Below, in pieces: positions 19,294 through 30,206 of a DNA stretch of 36,135 nucleotides; position 1 is the stretch's first letter, and each line of letters opens with the position of its first letter. Under the pieces are notes generated by a model, which was not told the DNA's origin, did not search any database, and worked only from the letters and a program-made list of their open reading frames with translations. Source of the stretch: Amphimedon queenslandica. Taxonomy: Eukaryota > Porifera > Demospongiae > Haplosclerida > Niphatidae. The position numbers were made by a program, and so were the translations under genes. Location of the stretch: positions 853,821 through 889,955 of the forward strand of contig NW_003546246.1 of the NCBI RefSeq assembly GCF_000090795.2, given 5' to 3'.

Positions 19294-20570
19294 GCCATTT
19301 TCCCATTTTCCTTTTTTCCCATTATCTGTTAATACTCTCTTGGTTCTTTCGTGTCCATGTCAATAAAGGTGAGTACATTTTGCATGCAGAAACAACTTAT
19401 ACATGTTCATGCAGTACAGGAATAAAAAACAAATAAATTCAAACATATCTTTTTATTCAGGTCACACTACACAACAGTCTCTATTCCACTCACTCACTCT
19501 CACTATTTCAAAACAAGGAATCCTCCCTCTGTCAAGGGGTCAATTTGTACCCTAACAGGTAAGAAGGAGCCTTCACTGATGTCCACCACACTTACACATA
19601 GCCCATATTCCTTTGCCCTTACGTGTATCCCCTGCTTTTGTATGCCACTCCTGACCCCCTATGAATTCTCTGGTCCATTCAGTCACATCAGCCCATCCCT
19701 CTGCTCTATTTCCCCCCAAGCTTTCTCATCAACCTGCTGATTTCTCTAATCACCCTCTCCCATTGCCACCTATTCCTCCTATTTCATCCACAGTCTTAGA
19801 ATGATCCATGCCTTGTTGTCATATCACTCAATCTACAATTGCAGTCATCACTCACTTCTCTCAAAATATCCTATTATTTCTCTTCTGTACATGGCTAACC
19901 TTCATTCATTCCATTGACAACTGCAATCCACATGTTGCTGAGTCTCTTGCTGGTTATCATCATCATCGTCATCACTGCCATCATCATCGTTGTCACCATC
20001 ATCATTATCGTCATCACTCATCATCATTGTCATTGGCATCGTCATTGTCATCACTAAAATGACACATACAAACTTACCTCTCTCCATGTCTTGACGTCTT
20101 TCTCCATTTCTCAACTCAAGCATTCTCCGTACGCATACATCTACAACTACAATAACTAGACTACAACTTGCAAAAAGAAAACAAAAAAAAATCAACCACA
20201 ATTCTACATGTACTAGGGCAATTGCATGTATTATGAAACCATAGAGGTTGAATTATAAAATGCACTAAACAATAAAATATGTACATCATTTTGAAGCTTA
20301 ATGCATGTAGTTTTCAAAAATGTTACCAAATGTGTAAGTATTATTTCAGTAGTGGAGGTGTGGTCAATTGTTTTTATGTACTTGACTATGCTAAAACCTA
20401 AAGTTACAGTACATACTTTATTGAATGGGACCTATCTTTTGAAATCAGTTATTATTTTAGGATATAATCATTTTACTGAATGAATAAGTACTTGTATAAG
20501 ATATTTTGGAAAAATATTTTGAAAAATCTAATGGGTTTTAGAGTTCTAATACCGGTTTCCTAGGCAACCG
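19294..20570. other. non-coding, AT-rich and low-complexity
   Basis: No protein-like frame. It contains a (CAT)n-like tract at 19950-20057, which produces the apparent His-rich and Asp-rich frames on either strand. No RNA gene or terminal repeat is evident before 20577. Confidence 0.55.
19950..20057 (+). repeat. interrupted (CAT)n microsatellite
   Basis: Repeated CATCAT/CGTCAT/TGTCAT triplets over about 105 bp. Confidence 0.9.
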
Positions 20571-20576
20571 TGACTT

Positions 20577-23463
20577 TGTACGTCCGTCACAAAAAATTCA
20601 TACTTATTCTTGATAGATAGAAATTATAAGTAGTAGTACCACAACAAATTGTTCTCACTTCCAGTACACTAACCAGCATCAACTACCACCATAATTTTAT
20701 AAATGATTCCAAAGGTTTGTAAAAACCCTATGACAGACGTGCACTTTACCTTGTACGTCTGTCACATGTCCATGACATAATATTTTATTCATAGCTGCAG
20801 TAACTTTGAAAGTACTCATTGTAATTTTAAAGTATTTTGAATTAAATACATGTACTAAACTTATTAGCAATTAGTTTTGTGGTATTGCAACACTGTATTT
20901 ATGATATACATGTACATGTACATGATAAATACAACATGTACATGTAACTGCATGTAATGAATTATTTTTATTAATTGCGAAGTATTATATAGCAAGGCTG
21001 CAAAAGTTGTGGCAACCATTTTGTTTGGGGTTGAATCATGCTACCACGCATGTACATGTATGTGACAAATTTACATGTAATTGTATATGTACACTGTACA
21101 TGTATATTGTACACAAACAAGTTATAGTTAACATAGGTACATGTATTTTATCTAGGCTATCAAAATTTATATACACAAGCTGCAGCTGAGATTTGTAGTA
21201 TAAATTCAGCTATAAAAATTCAGATCATTACTTTGAATTGAACCACTTACAGCATTAGGCAGATGTCCAGTTCCAAGGAAAGGCAAGCTAAAAGAAGGAA
21301 GCTACTCAAAAAACAGAGAACTATATGCGGCTTACTTAAAAAAGGATAAGAGAAGGAAAGCAGAAAGTCGTGCAGCAAAGAGGTCAACAATGAGCCAGTC
21401 TGATATAGAGGAACACAACTTACAAGAAAGAATTTGATTGAGGAAGTATCGAGAAAGAAAAAAGATGTAAATCTCAACAATGTAGTTTAAGTCCACAAGC
21501 TACAGGAACCCCTTATCGTTCGACAGCGGCACTAGAAAAAGCAGTAAATTGGGTCCAACTGTTATTACCATCTTCACCACGAAAGAAACGCTGTGTGATA
21601 TAGAATCTTGCTACAAGAGTTGGAATTGAATTTCTGGAAGACCTTCCTTCACCACAGAAGTAATGGCTTAAGTGAAAGCACTACAATGCTTGTGAATGAG
21701 TTTTACCTAAGCAATGATGTATCATAGCAGGCTTCTAGTAGAAAGGATCGAGTAATAATTCGAAGTGAATGAATGTAGGAAGGAGAAATGAACAGAACAA
21801 GCACATAACATGCTTACATCTTTAAAGGAGGCCCATTTTAAGATTTTGAATTATCATCCTAGTGACAAAATTGGGCTAATTAAATTTTGAGTTGAAACCA
21901 ACAAATGTTAAGTTATTCAATCATATTCCACATCATGTCTGTGTTTGTTCTTACAATGAAAATGTACACCTTTTGCTAGCAGCTTTAAAGGAGCACACAT
22001 CTCTTCAACAAGAGTTTCAAGATTTTGTATAACAAAGGACATGTGATGCTCGGGCCGAAGCTTGTCTAACAGGTCAATGTAAAAGCTATGAAAAGCACAT
22101 TCATTCTTTCAAACCAATCTATGGGGGTAATGCTCTGTGTTATTTTCAATGGCAAAGCATCGTTAAGAGAAATCAAAAAGTAGAATCATTGGCATTGTTG
22201 ATGATGCATTTAAATCTCTCAGCAGGCAATTAAAGCCATTTTTACTTCACACCTTCTCGAAGCATAAACAAGCCGCTGTTTTAGTAAGCTAGTATTTAGT
22301 TGTGATGGTGAAAGTATCGTTCTTCAGGTTGACTTCTCAGAAAATGCAACCATAGCAAGTCAGAGAAAAATACCATCAGTTCACTGGAGTCACTCACAAG
22401 CTACTATTTTCACTGCACATATTTGGGTAAATACCAAATCTGATCAAAAGAAGGCATTGTTATAGTTTCAGATGATTTGGACCATTCTAAGCAGAATGTA
22501 TATACCTATATGAAGTATATTTTGAATCGTCTTAAAGTGAAGTGCCCAAACATGAAGGTTTTAAATGTCTTTAGTGATGGTACTGGCTCCCAGTTTAAAC
22601 AGAAGGAAGAGTTTAATGAAGAGGAGGAATCAGAAGAAGAGGAATCAGAAGAGAAGGAACAGGATTTTCATGAAGAGGGATTACATGAAGAGAAAGAATG
22701 TAGGACAGAAGACTCTGATTAGAAGCTGAAACAAGCCAAGCTTCAAAAATTGGTCAGTGGGTTGTGGTTCTGTATGATGGTAATGAAATCACACGAGAGG
22801 TGGTAACTTGTCATACAAATGAAGTAGAACTTAATGTTACGCATTGAAGTGGAAACTCTTGGAGGTGGCTCAAGGTTTCAGACAAAATATTCTATTCACT
22901 TGATAACATTGTAAGGCAAATTAATGCTGCAATGGTAGTAGGCAGTAGAGGACAGTGCATATTTGATGGTATTTGCTTTAAAAACTAGTGACTGTACTTT
23001 AAAAAAATAACTAAACACATTAGGTAAAGTTTGTTTACGTATACATGTATATTGTATAGATTTAATAAATCAAGCTTTTTGGTGTACGTCCCTCACATAT
23101 GTCCGTCACAAACAAAAAATAAACAATAACAACAATAAACAGCAGAATAAAATTTTATCCCAGTAATATTAGTAGACGTATCCGATAATTAATTTAAGAA
23201 TATACAAAGTAGTGTTGCATGCAACAAATTACAGACTTTTATTGACAAAGTTTCTGGCCTAAACATAGAATAAGTCTCTGAATAAGTCTGTCCAAGGACA
23301 ATAAGCTTCTTTCCAGCTGTCACAAAGAAAATAGTGCTACTTATTACTACGTGGCAGTGTTAAGTACTAATGTGTAATACAGCCTAGTACATGTAAATTA
23401 AAAAATACAACACAGAAACTGATGAATACTCATTAATAACTGTGAAATTTGTACGTACGTCAC
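20577..23463. mobile_element. degenerate DNA transposon bounded by GTACGTCCGTCAC-type repeats
   Basis: TGTACGTCCGTCAC lies at 20577-20590, TGTACGTCTGTCAC at 20752-20765 (with an inverted GACAGACGT at 20732, a hairpin), TGTACGTCCCTCAC and GTCCGTCAC at 23083-23109, and GTACGTACGTCAC at 23451-23463. These flank the transposase remnant below, so they are probably its subterminal repeats. Exact ends and target duplication were not found. Confidence 0.5.
21250..22980 (+). pseudogene. decayed transposase-like gene of a metazoan multicopy family
   Basis: Blocks across three frames form one recognisable order: ELYAAYLKKDKRRKAESRAA (basic, near 21320) and SQSDIEEHNLQER; TPYRSTAALEKAV and PSSPRKKRC (near 21510-21590); NEFYLSNDVS (near 21695); KLFNHIPHHVCVCSYNENV-like sequence in another frame (near 21910-21970); FKPIYGG and YFQWQSIVKRNQKVE (near 22110-22180). 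SDDLDHSKQNVYTYMKYILN and VFSDGTGSQFK (near 22470-22600) are likely the DDE-type core, followed by an acidic run and VGQWVVVLYDG (near 22750). I recall this order from fish and cnidarian repeat proteins but cannot name the superfamily. At least ten stops or shifts are present, so it is dead. The Glu/Asp-rich insertion at 22609-22720 is unusually long. Confidence 0.62.
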
Positions 23464-23660
23464 AATGAAATTGCCCACTACAACTATTATTATTATGATT
23501 ATTATTATTTCGTAATTCTTTCTCTCGCACTTTCTCTCTCACACCTCTTTTCTTTCTAAACTCTACACATGCATGTACATGTACATTAACCATTATTGTC
23601 ATTATTATTATGTAATTCTTTCTCTTTTTCTCTCTCTCTCTCTCTCTGAGCATAAGTTAA
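23464..23660 (-). repeat. ATT- and CT-rich minisatellite, two units
   Basis: Two copies of a unit of about 100 bp: (ATT)n, then TAATTCTTTCTCTC, a CT-rich tract, and ATGCATGTACATGTACATTA. Related units occur near 24785-24835 and, inverted, at 27770-28000. Confidence 0.75.
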
Positions 23661-24169
23661 CTACATGTATACAGCCAACTCTATCAATAGTCCTCTAGCT
23701 AAATAAACAAGGCATGTCAATAAATGTACATAAATAATTCACTAGGTGCCAAACCCAGCCTTTATGAATAATTGATAAATAATATTGTGAACACATGGTT
23801 CATTCTGCTGTGCCTACACCTTTAAGCGTGTAGACTGGGCACTTACGAACATAATGGAATCTAGCAGTGGTAAGCCCAGTTTTGTCATACAAAGAACACA
23901 CTCCATGTACTCCAAACACTATAATAGATACACTGCACATCCTACATTGCCTTGTGTCTATCATAAACATCTCACACATTGTCAGTCCACACACCCTTCT
24001 CCTTCCCACACATGTACATTGTAAAATAATGTGTATGAGTTAATTAATATTAGCACACATGTACTGTACAAGCCATATTGGTCAACACCTTTTTGAGGCA
24101 GGCAGGGTGGTGAGAGGTTGGCCATTAAGAACGTTTTAACTCCCAGTTCCAGTTCTCAAGACCAGACAG

Positions 24170-24425
24170 CCTAGCCTGCTCTTTCATGCTAATACATTAA
24201 TCGTAAAAGTCTGTTTATATTGTCGCAGGGTATGACGACAATTAGTGTCTCTGAGTCGCGTGAAAAGAGGGTCGAGGGCGAGGTGCTTGGTAGATAGCCC
24301 GGAAAGAAGTCTAGGCGGGTAGGCACACTAGGAGCATCAACTAACTGTGGCCTACACTCTGACGTCTGACTATCAACAAGAGTTAGGCGTAGTGTCCTTC
24401 TCTTAAACTAAATGTCATACTTTAT
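24170..24425 (+). repeat. 250-bp repeat, left member of an inverted pair
   Basis: From AGCCTAGCCTGCTCTTTCAT through TCTAGGCGGGTAGGCA to AAACTAAATGTCAT it matches the reverse complement of 28005-28262 at about 84% by eye. No coding content. The two copies flank the retroelement remnants. Confidence 0.82.
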
Positions 24426-24960
24426 TGTTATCTCAAATACCCAAAAAATGCGGAAGGGGTGGAAAAAAGTCACCCCCAGCAAACCTAGGATTATATACCT
24501 AGGATGATAGTGGGCCTCGGCCTGGCTATGTCCTGGGATCACTGGGTCATTTCAGGGTAACCCCAACCTATTGTTGTAGGACTGCCTATGTGGGTGAAAA
24601 CATCCTTTGGCCAGGCCTTTCCATTGCAAGGACGACCTCTCTTCCTAGTATCGCCTCTTCAGCCTCATGGACACTTCTTCTACAGCATCAAATGCATTCA
24701 CCAAATAAGTCATACCCACCGTATACTGACAATAGTACAATTTCAAAATAGCCACATCATACAAAGTAATTCAATATAACTTCGTGGGGTTTTCTCTCTT
24801 TCTCTCTCCCTCTCTGAGCATGTTTTACATGTACGTGTCTATTCATGCATGGTTGTGGTTACTGTTATCTGTGTGGTTTCTCTGTTAATATAAACTTATA
24901 GTGACCCCTGTGGATTCAATAAACTTTTTTTACTGCTGTATGAAAGTTGAGTACTTTTTA
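24426..24960. other. non-coding stretch with a possible transcript end
   Basis: No coding frame is recognised. A CT-rich tract at 24790-24815 continues into GAGCATGTTTTACATGTACG, related to the nearby minisatellite. AATAAA at 24919 could be a polyadenylation signal. Confidence 0.4.
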
Positions 24961-24992
24961 CAATTAATGTAGGTGTTATAGATTACACAGTG

Positions 24993-26711
24993 CTGCAGCA
25001 TCATCTGCATACGAAGCCTGAGATACAGAGAAAGTACTGAGATGACGAATCAGAGGGAGAATGGCAATGACGTACTTCAGCATTGCTAAAGGTGATTAGT
25101 GCCCTCAGCTGAGTACAAGATCTCATCATCAATGGACAGTGGAACCTCAAGATGATAGCAATTAATTAGAGCCGTAGCAAGATGTGGACACATTTTCTGT
25201 GTATTAACAAGAACTAGTTTACGGTTAAGTAAGTTGAATGCATTAGAAGCATCAGCAAAAAGAACTGCTTCACACTCAACTGACTGAAACATACTCCTCA
25301 CAACACTAACTGCTCCCTCACAGCCTCCTGGTTGACTAGGACATAATGGATCGAAACCAGCAACCTCAAGAATATCATCCCTTACCACTGATAAGACTGC
25401 CTTGCCAACAATCCTACGAACCACTTCACCAATACCTATTGAAAATACTCGAGGAAGCTGATCAATTGCAATCAATCTGTTAGACAAGAAGGGGTAGGAT
25501 CAACATAGGTAGTCCTGATTCTTCTAGCAAGGGAGGCACACAGATTATTGAATGTGTTGAATGATGTGGAGAGATGTTTCCAACCAGAAGCATCAAGACC
25601 CGAAGGACCTGATGAACCACTCATCTGTAATATGGTAGACCTGATTAGATCAGGTGTAATAGAATCAAATATGATTGGATGGAATTTAGTTAGTGGGGAA
25701 GGACCTGAGTACAGTGGAGATATAGAAATGGGCTGACTGCAAGGGTGTTTGTCCAGAAGAATTTCTTTAACAGATTTGCCATTCATGAAGGAGTCTAGCA
25801 AAAGCACCCTACCATTTCCATTGTCAGAGAGAAGACACCATTTTCGTTATCAGAGAGAAGACGTATAGCACCTTTAACATCTTCCCGAAAAACTAGAATA
25901 CTGAATTTACGTGCTAGGTTATCAAAGGAATTAGATGATGAGCGATGAGACTTGAGACAAGATTGTATAGATCTAGCTTCACTTAGAAGTGAAAAAAATC
26001 ACCATTTTTCCATAAGGAAAAACGGCATTCTAAGTGTTTAGTGATCTCTTCATGCTTAAGTTTACCAACAGGTCTCTGAAGGAGTACATGAGGCAATGTC
26101 ATTGCACCATAAAAAGCAATGGACTCTAAACTGGAAGAGGTAGCACAGGCATTAAATAAATTGGCCAGCTCACTGACAAAGGCATCTCCTGGCTTTCCTA
26201 TAGGAACTCGAGAGAGATTCCTCTTCCAATAAACAACCTCCTCATAGCAAGTTGTTAATTGGGTAGAAGTGACATTACCATCATTCTTCCCCCACATAAA
26301 AGTAGGATCTGGTAGGAGAGGGAAATCGGGAAGGGAATTAGTTTGACTGTGTTGAGTTAGAAGACGAAGATGAAACTGTAATAGGCTATTGTGGGCAACC
26401 GAGATTGTTTGTTGTTATACTTGAAGTGGGGTGACTAACAATAACAGAATGGTCAGGCTTGTGGTAGATAGAGGATAGGTAAAAGTGTCGACAGCTAGAT
26501 AGATAGGACCAGAAGAAGAAAGATTTGAATGTAGAGAAGAACGAATGGCAGCTGGGGTTACAATAGAGCTATTGGTTGAGTTATACTTATCACAGTGATC
26601 TTCCATAAGTGCAATGCAATTAGAGCATAGTTTTCCTGCCTGTACACAGGTACAAGATACACAATGACCTCTTTTGTTATAACGGCAACATCTAGGACCG
26701 CCAGCCACCAT
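24993..26711 (-). pseudogene. retroelement reverse transcriptase, N-terminal and catalytic part
   Basis: Reading down the minus strand: a start at 26711 with a Cys-rich finger (GHCVSCTCVQAGKLCSNC); YEEVVYWKRNLSRVPIGKPG and FVSELANLFNAC near 26200; GSSGPSGLDASGWKHL near 25600 (RT entry motif); LIAIDQLPRVFSIGIGEVVR near 25470; EAVLFADASNAFNLLNR near 25270 (motif A, with the catalytic Asp); SIDDEILYSAEGT near 25110. After a small deletion come PLAMLKYVIAILPLIRHL and SYADDAAAL near 25011-24993 (motif C, YADD). The protein would copy element RNA into DNA. Frames shift at 25080, 25480, 25810-25980 and 26300-26410. Clade not assigned. Coding similarity stops right after YADD. The missing C-terminal half appears on the plus strand from 30207. 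Confidence 0.8.
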
Positions 26712-26793
26712 AGTACATGTACATGATTCACATACATGTTTACATGTATGTGTATAGTTTACATGTATGTGTATAGTTTACATGTACATGTAA
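26708..26793 (+). repeat. cluster of TACATGTA-type palindromic words
   Basis: ACATGTACATG, ACATACATGTTTACATGTAT and two copies of GTGTATAGTTTACATGTA occur directly 5' of the reverse-transcriptase start (minus strand). Similar clusters lie at 20901-20952 and 21045-21150. Confidence 0.7.
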
Positions 26794-26795
26794 CC

Positions 26796-27616
26796 AAGAG
26801 TGGATAAGGAGGAGGAAAGAGTGTCTAAATGCCCTATGCTGCTAGATATATGTGCGCGTAGAAGTTTTATGGTTATTACTTGTACATTCCCGCATACCTT
26901 ATTTAGTACAATAAGTGATAAATGCGCTAAAGCCATAGTTGGACGTGTACTTAAGTTAACTGTAATATAAAAATGGCTGCTGAACTGAGCAGCAGACCTT
27001 GGAAGCAGAATTTGACCTCACCTTGTTGTACCAGTCACTTTGTACCACTTTGAAGAGTTTTATAGTTTCCAAGCACACAAACCATGTTTGTTATTGACAA
27101 ATGAAAAGCTCTTGATAACCCTCCTTTAGTCTGGTCCTTTTGGACCTGCAACATCAAGAGTAAGGATAATAAAAGAAGTGAAAGAATATGTGGTACATGT
27201 ACTTTTGAGATGGGCTGTTAACTCTTAATCTTAAAAACGAAGTATTACAGATCTGCATGAGTTCACTGGAGCAGAGGCTTCTGACTCTTGACTCCATGTC
27301 CTCCTTCTTGATGCTTTAGGGCACTTAGGTGTAGTGGTATGGCGCTCATCAAGATTAGATGCTCTCAATCTGTTGTAACAGTCATGATCATTTGGATTGT
27401 GCTGTAGTTCTGACTCTTCCTTTTGAAACATCGTGACTACACGTGTGGGTGGGTGCACCATATAGGTTATTAAAAACACACCCATTTACTGTCATGGCTG
27501 CTGATGTTTAAACAGGTCAAAAAAGGTGCTAAACAAACTGTGAAAGACTTCTACGCACACATATCACTAGCAGTATAAGGCAGTTAGACACTCTCCCCTC
27601 CTCCTCATCCACTCTT
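26796..27616. mobile_element. foldback/MITE-like element with 70-bp inverted ends
   Basis: 26796-26866 (AAGAGTGGATAAGGAGGAGG ... GCGCGTAGAAGT) matches the reverse complement of 27547-27616 at about 85%. The interior is about 680 bp. It includes an 84-residue minus-strand frame (27485-27231), rich in Arg, Ser and Glu, that I do not recognise. No clear target duplication is visible, so the superfamily is unknown. Confidence 0.65.
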
Positions 27617-27766
27617 GATGTAACTTACCATTATTGGACTGTACTTCTACTTTTAATTGTACTTGTGACATATATTGTATCTATTGGGAACATTTCTTTT
27701 ATAAGTACCTGTGCCTGTACAGTCTATATGACAGTCAGTGTGGTCTACCCAAGTGTAGTGAAGGTG

Positions 27767-27811
27767 ATAATAATAATAATCTTAATAATAGCAATAATTA
27801 TAATAACAATA

Positions 27812-27847
<36 letters not shown>

Positions 27848-28004
27848 GTTGATGTACATGTATTGAGTTTAGAGAGGGAAGAGGTGAGAGAGGGAGATAT
27901 AGAAAGAAATACTAAAATAATAATAATAATAATAATAACAACAGTTAATGTGCATGTACATGCATGTATAAATTTTAGAGAGAGAGACATAATAATACAT
28001 GACA
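27767..28004 (+). repeat. (TAA)n and GA-rich minisatellite, inverted copy
   Basis: (AAT)n at about 27767-27850, TTGATGTACATGTATTGAGT followed by a GAGAGGGA-rich stretch, then (AAT)n at 27915-27940 and AATGTGCATGTACATGCATG. It is the inverted version of the unit at 23464-23660. The overlapping poly-Asn and poly-Ile frames are artefacts. Confidence 0.85.
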
Positions 28005-28262
28005 TTTAGTTTAACAGAAGGACACTATGCCCAACTTTTGTCGATAGTTAGACGTCAGAGTGTTGGCCACAGTTGGTTGATGCTTCTAGTCTGCCTACCC
28101 GCCTAGACTTCATTCCCAGCTTTCTACCCAGCACCTTGCCTTTGACCCTCTTTTCACGACTCAGTGACACCAATTGTCATCATACCATTTGACAATATAA
28201 ACAGACTTTTAGGATTAATGTATTAGCATGATAGCCGTGGAGAACAGCAGGCTAGGCAGGCT
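28005..28262 (-). repeat. 250-bp repeat, right member of the inverted pair
   Basis: Reverse complement of the 24170-24425 copy, sharing TCTAGGCGGGTAGGCA, CACTCTGACGTCT and TAGTGTCCTTCT words. Confidence 0.82.
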
Positions 28263-28469
28263 AGGATGTTTGGGTGAAATCAATTGATGCAACCAAAGAA
28301 TGATGACAGGTTCTGGTGTTTAGGCCGTATGATGAAAATATCATTTATGTATTATTTGAGTAGGAGGGCCTTTCTGATGTTAATTGCAGGAAGTTCCGTA
28401 GCAACACTGATATACAGATATTGGCAAAAGTTGGCAAGAATGCTGCTCTTCAAGCTGTTGAAAAGTAAC

Positions 28470-30060
28470 TTAAGCAAAAGTAAAGTAGTTATTTTTGATG
28501 TCAGCATGTAGCAGGTGGGTAATTAAATTTGGGTTAAATATTGCAAGGTCTGGTTGTGTGAACATCTCCTTACGAATTATGCCTAAAAGCTCTTGTTGGG
28601 GAATGGATGGGTAGAGGTTTTTAACATCCGGAGTAACTAGGATTGCGTCTTCAGGTATAGTGACATTTTCTATAATTTTGACTAGCTCTGTTAAATTATT
28701 GAGAAAGTCCGGGTAGTGCTGAGCTAGTCGCGGAAGTACATAATCAAGAAAGAGAGCTGTTTTTGAGAGTAAGGAGTTGCTGTGTGACACAATGGGTCTT
28801 ACAATGATTCCTGCAATGATGGGTTTGTGTATTTTAGGGATGCCATAAAAGACTGGAGTACAGGTTTTTGTGCTGGATTGAAGAAAGGAGTAGAGTCGTT
28901 TGTGTGGACTGAGTTCTTTAAATTTGATTAGGATATTTAGCATTGTTCGTTTTAAGTGGTCTGGAGGAAATGATTCTATTTTGTTGTAAGTGCTAGTTGA
29001 CAGATGGAGTAGACACTGGTTGACATAGTCACTAGCATTAAGGACTACAATGCCTAAATTCCTGTCTGCTGGTTCTATGACTATGTCCGTCTTTTTCAAC
29101 TGTGATCGCTCTGAGGTCATTCTTTGAAACGTTGGTTTTGTTGGTGTTTTTTCGTTGTTTTTTGAGATAATTGTTTAGATCCACTTTGGTGAGTTCCAAA
29201 TAATTTTCTACAATTGCATTATTTGTTTTGAAGTGAGAAGGGGGTGTCTCTTGTCTTGTGGTCATGAGAAACCGCATACTACGGTGTACAAAGGTTTGAT
29301 TGGTAGTGGTTGGGGAAATGGAAGGTGTGCTTTGGTTTGTGCGATTTGAGATTCTTGACTTACGAAGGGAGTGGCTAAAACTATCATATTGCGTGAGAAA
29401 TACTTGTCTTACCTTTAATTGGAAGGGGTACTGTAGAGTAAATGACAATCCTTTATCTAAAACTGCTAAATGACTTGGTGATAAATGACAGTGACTATAA
29501 TTATGTACTACAGAGTGGGGAGAGGTGTAAGTGGTCAGGTCATTTCTGCTATTCGCCGGGGCCCTTCTCTAAAATAGTCTAATTTTGCTCGTCTTTTTTT
29601 GGTAGATACTCTGTAAGTTGGCCTTTTCTCTTCCTTGGTGCAGATGTACATTAGGAAATGCTGTCTGGAGCAGTGGCTACAGCTTTAGGAGAAAGTGTAG
29701 TTGCTTCCCTTGGTTCAGCTGGTTGTCCTTCTGTGGCATTGGTGTGAGGCTGATGATGAGTATGAGCTTCTGTTTTAGAGCTCTGCTGAAGCCTTATCTG
29801 TTTCACTTTGAGGGTAATTGTATTCATCTCAATGGCCGATCTGACATAGTTGTCAAAGAGAGCTTTGTAGCTTTTTAAAAAAGTTGCTTTTTTAGCCACT
29901 TTTTAGCTGGTTCAAATATCTTCGGTAGCAATTTAGAGTTGTACTTCGTGGGGACAGTGCCGTGTTTGAGCAATATGTTTTGCAAGGTGATGAATTCCTC
30001 CAGGTGTTTGGTTTCACTTTGGATTACTACTTGTGAGTCTGTGGGTAGGGTTATCTAACA
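28470..30060 (-). pseudogene. Penelope-like element reverse transcriptase, broken and truncated
   Basis: Minus strand, N to C: a conserved block ETKHLEEFITLQ and LLKHGTVPTKYNSKLLPKIF (about 30020-29910); a low-complexity Thr/Gln region; then the reverse transcriptase with PADRNLGIVVLNASDYVNQC (about 29065), FYGIPKIHKP (about 28850), VRPIVSHSNSLLSKTALFLD, and VTPDVKNLYPSIPQQELLGI (motif A, Asp in DV). The PADKNLG and GxPKIHK signatures are characteristic of Penelope-like retroelements. The YxDD motif and any GIY-YIG endonuclease are missing, because the match stops after NNYFTF near 28470. Frameshifts occur near 29890 (an A-run) and 29045-29110, with several stops at 29450-29650. It lies between the two halves of the split reverse-transcriptase gene. 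Confidence 0.8.
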
Positions 30061-30206
30061 GTCTATTTCAGGTATTAGTGTGTACTTTTCATTATGAGAG
30101 AGTTAGTGTGTGTATGTATACCTATTGTGATGTTGTGTGTCATAGGTACTCATAGCGAAAATACATTACTTGCAATGACATGTGTTTGTGTGTATGACAT
30201 GCTTTA

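Noticed and set aside
19808..20201. His-rich (+) and Asp-rich (-) frames
   Set aside because: Readings of the interrupted (CAT)n tract; no other protein-like features.
27231..27485. 84-residue minus-strand frame as a host gene
   Set aside because: Sits inside the foldback element, has low complexity and no recognised domain.
27634..28009. Asn-rich and Ile-rich frames on both strands
   Set aside because: Created by (AAT)n and GA-rich minisatellite sequence.
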